Of a stretch of DNA of 64,000 nucleotides, positions 1 to 12,100 are shown in pieces. The stretch spans positions 333,187-397,186 of the forward strand of contig NMRA01000143.1 of NCBI GenBank assembly GCA_002633005.1, given 5' to 3'. Numbering within the stretch: position 1 is the stretch's first letter; each line of letters opens with the position of its first letter. This DNA is from Phoronis australis. Lineage: Eukaryota; Phoronida; Phoronidae. The position numbers were made by a program, and so were the translations under genes. Below the pieces are notes generated by a model that worked only from the letters and a program-made list of their open reading frames with translations, searched no databases and was not told where the DNA came from.

Positions 1-142
1 GTAAGCCCAAATGAATGTGGTGAGGGCAAGGTGAATTATCACACACCCTGTTCACCAACTAAAGAAAACAATACTATTTCAGCAATCGAAGCATTAAATG
101 TCTTTCATAATAGACTTTAAGAGATGAATTTCCATCTTTCAC

Positions 143-148
143 TTTATT
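143..148 (-). terminator. poly(A) signal of MFSD12
   Basis: AATAAA on the minus strand, 29 bases past the stop at 177. It supports 363-177 as the terminal exon rather than splicing out of the window. Confidence 0.5.
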
Positions 149-176
149 TTCAGCTTTTGTACTATTCTTAAAAAAG

Positions 177-3100
177 TTAAAATTTAAGGAATTTTCGAGA
201 ACAGTAAGCGCCATCTGGTGTTAACCTACCTTTCCTGCGTTTGCCAATTGTCTGTGGCCAGAGAACGAGAAGTGTGACCATGGCCACAAAGATCACTCCT
301 CCAGGTACGTATACCATCACTGAGCGGTAAAATCCGCTGCATGCTGAACAACATACCACACCCCTGCCAATAAAACATCACCAAAGGTCACCACCAGAGG
401 ACACTAGTCATGCAGATCACTTTTAAACTTTGGTAGTGTTGCAGGAATATATCAAAGTAACAGACAGTAATAACTTATTCACTGCAATTTCCTTGAGATG
501 TTTTTTGGTTTTTTAAAGCATATACAATGTGTATGTAGTGAGAGGTTGAAAAGCCTGTAGGAAGACTTTTTTACAAATACGTTATGCACCAGCACCCAAG
601 ACAAAGTTGATACTTTACACTCAACAGACCCAGGACTACCTCTTGGAGTATCTGAGAAATGGAACACAACTGAAATTCCCATTTCTCTGCAATAAGTGGA
701 GTATATTCAAGAATAATCTGTTCTGATTTAGCAGCGACCACTAAACTGAGCTCTGTTACTTTTCTAAGATGCAGATTGAGTTGTAGCTGAACAAAATCTT
801 AATGTACATTGACAAGAATGACAAGTTCACAATGCAAAGTGCATGGAGATTTAGTTAATAGCAAAAGCATTTTTAAGGTGTTTTCTAAATTCTACATTTA
901 TTATCACCATACAGTCATATTACATATGATGCAGGATTGGAGGATTTGCTTGATTCATCCAGTCTTGGCAACAATATCTGAGTCATTGTAACTGGTTCTC
1001 ATTTCATTGCTACAGGTCAACAGACTGTGACTGTGATTTATTCAGGATCATCATTGCCTCATTTTAAGCTCATAATAATACAGTTGGGCAACGTAAGAAA
1101 CTTAATGTTCAAGGACTTTAAGTGCCAGAAGGCGGACAAGATATCAAACAGTTTATATGTCATCCATTTCCCGATGTCCAAAAAAACTGAGAAGTGAAGT
1201 TTGATAAAAAACATTTAGATATAAGATCTGTCATTAAAAAATATTGATTTCAGATAATTTTACTGATTCTTAACGGTGAGCTGCCCTAACTTTGAGTCAT
1301 GTTTTTGACAGTTTTTGATGTAAACATGTGCTAGCATGACTGCTTCATTTCACATCAGAACCGGAAAGAAAAATCATCACAAATGAAATGACAAGTTCAG
1401 TCAATGATTTTCACAACCACCGCTGACCAGTGACTGTTCATGCCAAGTGACCACCTGATTATACTGCGTATTACTGATTCATGCACATAATTTTTTTATT
1501 TACCTACTAGTAGCAGCTTCACTGAAAACACAGAAAAACAAATCAAGCAACAATCTATCGCATGCAGTCAGTCGCATTGTCTTCAACTTCCATTCAGTTC
1601 ACAACTACTTAAAACCACCTTTAAACTATTGAAAACTCACCACGAATAAATAGATCTGCTTTAACAGAGTGCAAACTTGCCAAATTTTGGTTTACATTCC
1701 AATAAGTAATTTCTGGCAGGTTCTTTTTCGCGCAAATGAAAAATTTACATGTTTTTTTTCAGCTTCTCTCCTCCGCAACCATTCTCAAACTGTATACACT
1801 CCTTGACTCCATATTCAAACCAAGCAGTGTATATATGAAAGAATTGAAAATCCATCTTTGAACCCAAGAGGAGGCTTCAGATTCAACCTGTCACACATGT
1901 GGGACAGGATTCCGACTAAAGTTTCCCGCCGATTTTCTCAACTCCAACCGAATCCAACAGCGGCCACACAGGCTTGAAAAAGCCAACAGATGCTGGCACA
2001 ACGTTGCCCTTTTATCGCAATAAGTTCAGTAACGACTCATAATTTTCTGCGTATTATACTCACACTGAATGAGTCATGACATATAATACCAATTTTACAT
2101 TTAATTTACTGTAAGATGTGTCCAGATCGAATAGTCCTGGAGCGTGTGATGTCACGATGAGTGTCGGTGAGTCTGATTGGTTGATTAATGTCTCAATGTA
2201 TAATATTGTAAGATGTGTCCAGATGGAATAGTCCTGGGGCGTGTGATGTCACGATAAGTGTCAGGGAGTCTGATTGGTTGATTAATGTCTCAAAAATGTA
2301 CAATATTGTAAGATGTGTCCAGATCGAATAGTCATGGGGCGTGTGATGTCACGATGAGTGTCGGTGAGTCTGATTGGTTGATTAATGTCTCAAAAATGTA
2401 CAATATTGTAAGATGTGTCCAGATCGAATAGTCCTGGGGCGTGTGATGTCACGATAAGTGTCAGGGAGTCTGATTGGTTGATTAATGTCTCAAAAATGTA
2501 CAATATTGTAAGATGTGTCCAGATGGAATAGTCCAGAACCCCTCCTCATAAAACACTCAACTGATATGAAGAGACTCTCTGATGATTGGTCTGGTAAATC
2601 TAATGGAATGTCTGTCCAAGGACCGTCATATACTCAGTCAATAACGATTATAGTGCTATCTGCGAACTGTCTCATGAAAACTGACTTACCATTTCGGACT
2701 AAAAATTTGTCTAACTAAAGATCGAAATTCAGTCTAAGTTAAGAAAGGAAAAGTTTAATGAAATGGGCCCCAGAATCTCTCCTCTCTTTAAAAGTAAAAT
2801 GACTGGAGCTCTCTAAATCCAATCCTTTTTGTGTTAAGAAATGCACGTGCCTAGATTTTGACTAATCTCCCCAATGTTCACAAAGTCACAGCAAGGCACG
2901 TTATACACAACATGAGCACAGCCATTAGTACACCTCTTGCCTTTAGGAATCAACCAATCAGACTCATCAACCCTCGCCATGACAACTGGCCCCAGCCCAA
3001 CACAACACTAATCTGAGAATGGATGTTGATGAGACGGTCAGAAATGCATATCTCAGTTTTGGTCTGCACGAAAAAGAACCTACTCATTTAGTTTATGCAT

Positions 3101-6100
3101 TACGGGTACATATGAGTCGACAGCAGATATGTCACATGCACGACTATTTGTTACTAAGTTGATTCATGCAAACAAGTTGGTGACTTTTTATCTATACCTA
3201 ATCCCTATGTATTAACTGTTGATTTCCAGCTTGGTACAAAACTATCTATTGTAAATCACCTGACAAATGACTTCACAAAAAAGTGACAATCATCAGACCC
3301 ATTCTCCCTACTGATACATGTGGCGCCACCTATAATCAGTTTGCGTACCTGCATGGATGAAGCTGTTGTACAATATTGACACCGACGCCATTAGACAGTT
3401 TGTCAGTGAAACTCATGGCACCATAAACAAAAGCACCACTTTCCTGTAACATCACCAACAAGACATTAACAATATGTTGTCTGCTGAAATATCGAAAAAT
3501 ATCTTACTCTTTGTGAGCATTTAATTCCTCTTCTACTGATCTAGTGAAGTAGGACATCACAGGACTACAGACTAGCAGTTCTCTAGACAACTGACTCTGT
3601 TTGATAGAATATTAAATTTTGTGAACTGCAGAGTTTCTTAAATCTCAAAAGGCAGGCACTGTAACAAAGGAGACTTAACAGACTATAACAGATATCTTGA
3701 ACAACTATTTGATCGAAATCAAGACGGCAATTTCAGGTGTGACTTACAAAGTTTTCGCCGATCAGATCTGCAACAATGGCTAATGATGTGACCAGAATGG
3801 TGGACGTGCCAAACCCCAGGAGGGCGGCAGGGCCGAAGACCATGTATTTAAGAGAGACGGTCACAAAGTAGAACCATACACAACTGCCTGCACACAGACA
3901 CAAGCCCAAGATGTATGTCACCTGGCAACAGAGAGAACAATCAGTTTAACTATTCACAATTTCACAATTTGAAGGAATTAAGAAATTTGAGGGCACTAAC
4001 TAGATTCAAGAATTAAAAAAATAATGTTCATATTTAATTTTTACAGTGAAAAGGTCTTGGCAACACAGAACTACTAAGCAAAGAACAGGTATAGGCAACA
4101 CAGAACTGCAATGGGTAACGCAGCACTGAAAAAAGTGGGGGCTATAGCCCCCCTCCAAGCCCCCTGTGGTACACTGCCCATAGACCGCACAGCACTGAAA
4201 AAATGGTGCGTCACCCATGCTGCTAACAGGGCCATGGCAACACAGACCTACTAACAGAAAACATGACCTGGCAGCACAGAACTGCTAAGCACAAGGCACA
4301 TGACTTGACAACACAGAACTGATAACAGGGAACAGGTCTTGGAAACACAGAACGGCAATAGTCTGATATAACATCCCGTATTTTGACAACCTTATATCAG
4401 ATCATTACATTACAAAACTGCTAAAAGAGAACAAAACTGGTAACATGGGGCACTATGTACCATTATCCTGGAGTGTAAAAAGCAAGAACTTTACACTATC
4501 AGGATCTAATCTAGAATCACGCTCGATTAAACTTGTCAAGCAAGCCTTTTGTGTTGGTACACAATACTGCAGATTGTAAAATATTGCTTAACAGGGACAT
4601 GTTTCCTTAGTTACAGTACAAATTACATACCTTTTTCCCAAACTTTTTATTGAGCGGCCTCATCAGGAAGGTACCGATGATCCCGCACACAAATACGGTC
4701 AAGGGACAAATAGCAATGAACGACTGAAATACACACATAGACAAGGATTAACAATGGAAGAATTATGTGTTTGTTGAGACTCAAGACATGAATCTAGGTC
4801 TGCTAGACAAAATGCATTTTGTTACCCAGCGAACCAATTTAGTTACAAAAAATGTAACTCAAGAACTTTTAACAACACGATTGCTTGACTTTTCCTTATC
4901 AGTGCTGGATCTATGATTTTATTGATGAGGGGGTTACTTACTTGGTCTCAGTTACATAATGGCAAAAAGTGATTTGCCACAGAGGTAATTTATAAATGAG
5001 GGGTTTAAAACCCCTGACTCATAAATCTGCCCCTTTTATATGTCCACCACTTCTTGTAAATAAGAGCACTCCTGTAACAGCACTAAAATAGGGTAGGTAG
5101 CGCTCCACCCTGCTGCCTCAAGGTGGCGCTCCACCCCGCTGCCTCAAGCAAGAGAAGTCCTATCTAGCAAATAACCTCTTACCTTGGACATTTCTAAAGT
5201 CTCTGTTAAGTACATGGGCATGTAGACCTGTGTCAGATTCACAATGAGTCGAGTGCACATGTAGAGTACTGCCACCTGTTGGAGACAGAGAATTGATATT
5301 CCAACATAAAATATTGATGGTATTTCAAAACACATTCTAAAAGACATATAATTAATCACCTCATTTACACATCCTGTGGGCTCTTTAATGGCAACCAAAT
5401 GAATGTTCAAATTTGAGCATGCTTTTCCAACAATGTAGCAAAGATCATTTCACACACATATTTCTCAGGTGCATAAAATGGCACATCTTCCAAATATCCA
5501 CCAGTCAATATAGTAAAACAAACGTTCACTGGTGACCAATAAAATATGCTAAGCTCGTTACTTTAATATGTTAACAATAAAACGACCACGTTTTGAAATT
5601 TCTCCATTTTCTGCCGATGTCAGTTGTCATATTTTATTTCAACGAAGATCACACAATCTTCAGTTGTCTCAGGATATTGGGAATATCATTTTGTTCATCA
5701 AATCCAAACTCTGCAGAAAGTAACTGAATTAGCAGACAAAATAGAGGTAAGCACAACTGGCAATAGTCTGATATAACATGCCAGAGAACCAGTTTGATGC
5801 CCGTTACTCAGTGGAGAAAACTGGTTCTCAAAATGCGGGCACGTTATATCACACTATTACGGTCCGCACAGGCCATCAAATGTAATGAGATCATCAGTGA
5901 GGATAAGCGTATAGGCGTGTATTCCAAAAATGAAAATTTTCCGGCGTTTCAGTAACACCAAAAAAAACACCAATTTATTCAGAAAGGGGGCATGCAAGCA
6001 GCAAGTCATAACCTTGGCTGATATGAAAATATCAGCAATTTTTTTGCATACAGCTGTGCTTTTTAATTTTAAGTTAATATTTAGTACTTCGCTAACACTT

Positions 6101-9100
6101 TATTTGTTTTTATAAATTATAAATGCTCCTCAAAACTGAATTTGTAGCTAAAAGTTGACGCTGATTAGGCCTTTAAGAGGAATTTTTTTATGAATAAACG
6201 TCTCACTATCTGAACACTTGACACCAGAAGATTTAACACCATATCAACGCCCATGGGCCTTTATTCCACATAATTTTCATCGCGTAGGCTTATCAACGGA
6301 AAATCCCCGTATTTGTATCATTATCAAGCATGCCTTTGTATTTAGTCAAATATATAAAAATAACAATAATATAATTGCCTGTAAGCGATGAAGACTTACA
6401 TTCAATTCGCGATGGCAGTACATCACTTACCAAATAAAATTGCGGCTCTTTCAGCCAGCACTTCCAAGACATGGCCATCTTGGTCGCCAATGCCTGGTCA
6501 TCGTCTAACGAGGGTGATCTCTCCTCTCGCGTTCCAATGTGGAAAATCAAACTGAATACAGCACCAATACCCACTCCAATAAGTGCAAGAGTCTGAAAGA
6601 AACCGCAGGAAAATACCAAAAACGGGATGAGGAAAGCATTCAATGGCAATGTCATTTTGATTAATCCTTCAATTAAGCACCATCCAGTGGTTTAATGAGG
6701 GGGGTAGGGGAGGCGGGGGAAACAGGGAAGGGGAAGAAGGGCAGGGGAGGTGGGGCAGGGGAGGTCGGGCATGGGAGGCAGGGCAGGGGAGACAGGGCAG
6801 GGGAAGAAGGGCAAGAGAGGTGAGACAGGGGAGGCAGGTCAGGGGAGGTGGAGCAGGGGAGGTTGGGCAGGGGAGGAAGGGCAGGGGAGGCAGTTGTCCT
6901 TGAGCACCAACTGAAGGCAACAGATTCCAAACAATAACAAGAGTGAACAAAAGTAGCAAGGTTTTCTTTAGTGGCGATGGTGAACCCTCACTTGACAACA
7001 GTGTCACCCCTCATCACCACCAATCTTGCCCTCCCTACATCACCAAGACAGTGCCTCTCAGGACTCATTAACTTATAACTGGAGGTCCACCATTTGTTGA
7101 CTGTCTGTTGAGGAAAGTTACAGAAAGCATATTATATTATTCTGTTTCCTCACCCAAATGATGCTTATCTGAGCCAACAAGCCACTACAAGTTCAGGTCT
7201 CTTAACCAGTAGGGGACTCTCCGCACCCCCTTCCCTGTCCTCGTTTTATACTCCAGTGAATACATGTCTCAAGATAAAGCAAACCAGTAAATTTTCTGGT
7301 TCAGAGATTTTGGAAAAAGGGTTTCCCTGACAGAGCACAGAAACAGAAGCAACCCCCCAAGGGAGCACACGCCTGAGAGTGCCCTCCCCCCAAGGAAGCA
7401 CAAGTCTGAGATAGTGCCCCCTCCCCCGACAGAGCATCAACTAAGGGTCTTTCAGAAATTTTCAAAGAAAGTGTCCACAGCTGTCCCTTTATGAGTTCAA
7501 TATAATGAACATTTTTTGAAACTTGATAATTATCTTTTTTGAAAGGGTACTCAGCCAATAAACTTCTAAAAAGCTAAAAATTGGTCAGGATGTAAATAAC
7601 ATGAAGTCATTCCCTGCACTTCTTGAACTCCATTAAGGCGCAGTAGTAAAGCTATGCCTTCTGTCAAAAAACTATTTCTGATTTAGACCACATTCTATGT
7701 TAAAGTTGGTCGGTCACGCTGTTGGAAACTTGATTATCGTTCAGGAATACATTCATTCAACTTAAAATTTATTTTATGAGCATTTTTTATCAATTAAAGT
7801 GAAATATAGAAGGAATATTTACACCATAACTGCAGTACACACCAAAAATAACAGGAAAAAAGACCCAGAATTCCCTGTTATGATGGGCGCTGAGTGCACT
7901 AGAGGAATTCGCCCTTGGAGTAGCATGTCGAGCAAACAGAATTCTGACATCAGAAACTGTATTAGACAAACCGAAGGACTCACCCTAAACTGGGGTACAT
8001 CATAGTAGCCCAACACCTCTGTTCCACTGGTCTCGAGTAGGAAGAAGGTCAAACCATACACAATGATATTAGACAGAACTGTGAAGGCATACCTGCAATG
8101 AACACATACATGTCAACATCAACGGTATGTCTTAAGTTGCAGCTAATGCGTATAAGGTCACGAAACAATGACCAATGAAAACTCTTCTAAGCAAATATTG
8201 ACGAAACTTTGCAGGAAAAAAATCAAATTATCTTATTGTGACTATAGACCCTATTCACGCGGCGGCCATTAAGATCCAAAGCGAGGCTCACTGCGATAAA
8301 ACAAAGCGAAAGCAGACATTGCGTGAGTTAAATAGCCGGTCTTTCGAGTCCAACCTGGATATTAAATTTTAATGATGTGTCGACAATTAACCACAGAGAC
8401 GTAGAAAATTACATTAGAGAACAAGTTAAGGCGCCAAAGAGTTGTCTGACGAAAAGGGCTTATTTTTTTCGGAAAACTAGGTTCGAAACATGAAAAGTAA
8501 ATGTGTCCAAATTGCGGCGATAGTAGTGTTACGGATTAGGTATTATTCTGAATGCAGGGTTACGTTTTTTCTTGTAAATTGTTGATCAAAATACTTTCTA
8601 CGCGGACCAGGTCATCTGCTCGTATTATTGACGAGTTGAAGACATATTCGACAGTGGTGGCTGTCATGTGCAATTAGTCACATCTGGTTTAATTTGTTGA
8701 TCAAGAATATTAACATCAAGCATAGCCTGACCCTATGCACTCACTGGGACTAACATTTGATTTGTCATTGGTCTGAAAGAATAATTGATGTTATTAAATA
8801 TATTTTTATTAAAATAAAAAACCAGGCTCGTAATTGAAAATAAAAATTATTTGACCATCAATGCTTTCTTGGTTGTAATAATTCTTACGTCTATTTCATG
8901 TGTTAGATTTCAAATATCAATCTGGAACAAGTTGAATTTNAAACTGGGGTACATCATAGTAGCCCAACACCTCTGTTCCACTGGTCTCGAGTAGGAAGAA
9001 GGTCAAACCATACACAATGATATTAGACAGAACTGTGAAGGCATACCTGCAATGAACACACACATGTCAACATCAACGGTATGTCTTAAGTTGCAGCTAA

Positions 9101-12100
9101 TGCGTATAAGGTCACGAAACAATGACCAATGAAAACTCTTCTAAGCAAATATTGACGAAACTTTGCAGGAAAAAATCAAATTATCTTATTGTGACTATAC
9201 GCTTCAGATCAACAAACATTACTCGACACTTGATGAAAAAATTACTACAGTAAATGCTCTTCAATTTAGCCTCAAATGACCAAAAATGTCCCCTTGCCAA
9301 ATTTCTAAATAAAATAAATAAGAACCATACCATGGTTTACAATTTGTGCAATTATAAAAAATGTGTGACTAAAAATTTGGAAATGCAGTGAAAATTTTTC
9401 TGTAATTTTAGCAATCACTTTTGAGCGAAATTGAAGAGAGATATAGTAATTGTGTCCAATGTTTCAAGTTAACGTTTCAATTTCACGCTATGCATTGGGT
9501 AACTGGAAAGACATTCTTGTAACAAGCAAATATTGGGGATTTGGGCAACAGCGTTGTCTGATGTCCTTCTGACTTAGCCACAACTGCAACAAGGTTAATA
9601 TATAAATGTCAACAAAATCGTTATACTTTTTTACACTATTGCACATAGGCAGAATGGCCAAGTCTTAATTTCGATTATTTTGAAAACGATTTGATATTAT
9701 GTTTAAAGAACATCGTTTGGTTACAAGTTTAAACTACATTACATTGTGAAAAAATCCCTTTTGGGGCATTTTTTACTGAACAAAGGGCAGAAAGGCTATC
9801 TTTAATAAAAACAATAATCATCACACGAGCTATAATCATCACAGCTCAGCTGATTCATGCATTTAGCGCATTTAAATGAGCCACCCGTTTACAACAGGGA
9901 AGTAAAGAATGTTATTGTTAGCAGTGCTGCTCAGTTGAACTGGTATCAAGAGTTAGAATTTGTCACATCTCCAAATTTTCACACCAACTTCGGTTTATTC
10001 ACATACGCGAGACACAATACTTGGTTTTGAAATCAATGAATTCCATAATTTTATACTTTGTGAACAATAGGAACTACCACTTGATGGAGCATAAACTAAC
10101 CGTAAATCCAACACAGCACTAAACAAAAACTTTGAAAAATTCTTACAATGTCCCAAAGAGTCGCAGAATTTCATGAAAACAAGTTTTGTCACAGAATGTC
10201 ACAGGCAATCTATTGTTTGATGACCTGACAAGGATCAGGGTTTATGACTGATAGGCGGGGTGACAGGGGAGGTAATGGAATTAATTGATATAATGATAGA
10301 GGGGCTAACAGGTAAGGTAATGGAATTAATTGATAAACTAAGTAGTTGATGATTGAGATAAATATTAAGTATTAACGGGTTAATAAGGGATATCACCCAC
10401 AAACTGTGATAAAGTGGATTACTGGAAATTAAACTGTATAAATTCTGTGAGGACACTACTTTTGGATAACAGTCTTATATTGACTTCTCCTCTTTTGCAG
10501 AAATGGCTGTACTTTGGTGGCAAGATTTCCGATATGCAGAATTGATTAAACACATGGCACTTTTTGTTATTAATAGTCTTTATTCCGTTTCGTTCATATG
10601 TTGAGTGAGTGTAGTTTTGTTCCGAACATATGAACGAAATGGAATAAACATTGTGTCAATAACGAAAAGTGTTGTGTGTTAAATCAATTTTGCAGAAATG
10701 GAAACATGCATTGTACAACTGGGTGAATTTTCCAAATGTCGTGCACTTACACACTGCATGAGTTGCAAACCAAAGCTATGCAATAATTACTATTTGCTGC
10801 CAATAAAAGAAGGAAGTTAGTAACTAACTGTTGGTGAAGTAAATGTATTTTGTACAACCTCTCAAACATCAGATATTTTTTAAAAAATATCAATAATCAA
10901 TTCCTTTTGTAACATTTTATTCATTTTAATTTTATTGTTTTTGGTGACCCCAAGTGTAGAGGGTCTCACCGATCATTCTTGGGATTATCCGTAAGAAGTA
11001 GTAATGTCTCCCAGTATGTACTTGTCTGTTTTTTGTGAATAAAATGATCTACAGCCACCAATACTGCTACTTCAAGGGCTGAGTTGCAAACCACAACACT
11101 GCAATAACTATTCGCCGTAACAACAGGACTAATGAATCTGTGTAAGAACAGACAGACTCTTTGAAAATTCCAAGTGAAACGCAATGGCATGGCAACAGGC
11201 TGAAAAAGTGCTCATGAGATGTGAATCAGTGCGAGATAATTCCAATTGTTAAGAGTGCAGACGCACTTCAAGACATGGATAATACAGCAGCTGAGTGGGT
11301 AAACCAGCGATGAAGGATTCTTGAAAATTGTGCTGACATTCATGAAGCTTAAATGCCAATAAGAAGGCAACGCACAAGGTGAAGAAAAATAGGGCACCTG
11401 ACATGTAACCTAGCAACCAATATTAATTGCTAGAACATTTCGGACAAAAATTGCCTCTTTTCAACCAAGAAGTCCTGACACTGTTGCGAGTGCGATAACC
11501 TCTCCTGATATTGCATTTGGTACCACTTATCTTACGGAAAATAAAATTTAACTTAGTGAATAAAATTGGTCAAAAATTTAATGAACAGTTATAAATAATT
11601 TGGAAAGCAACATAGTGTAATTAATCACTACAGTACCTGATTGAGTTTAGCTCCACCCTCTCCATGTCATATGGGGTCAGATCAGGAATGAGTGACAGGT
11701 GAGAAATCTGCGTGGCTGCCCAGCCGAATTGGAATATGACGACAAATGGTGCGTAGTAGATGAACTGAGCCCAGTCGGGGGCTTTCTCACACGTGATGCA
11801 CGGATTGAAGAGGAAGGGGAAGCTACAGATGACCGATATTGTGCCTGTGTAATGTAAAGGGGCGATGTTGAGGGGCAGGTCATTGTAAAAGGACGATGTT
11901 GAGGGGCAGGTCAATGTAAAAGGACGATGTTGAGGGGCAGGTCAATGTAAAGGGGTGTTGTTGAGGGGCAGGTCAATGTAAAGGGGCGATGTTGAGGGGC
12001 AGGTCAATGTAAAGGGGCGATGTTGAGGGGCAGGTCAATGTAAAGGGGTGTTGTTGAGGGGCAGGTCAATGTAAAGGGGCGGGGCATGCCATTGTAAAGG

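Noticed and set aside
6669-7007. Proline-rich minus-strand frames of 85-112 codons
   Set aside because: Produced by the GGGGAGG low-complexity array in an intron; only one strand composition is being read.
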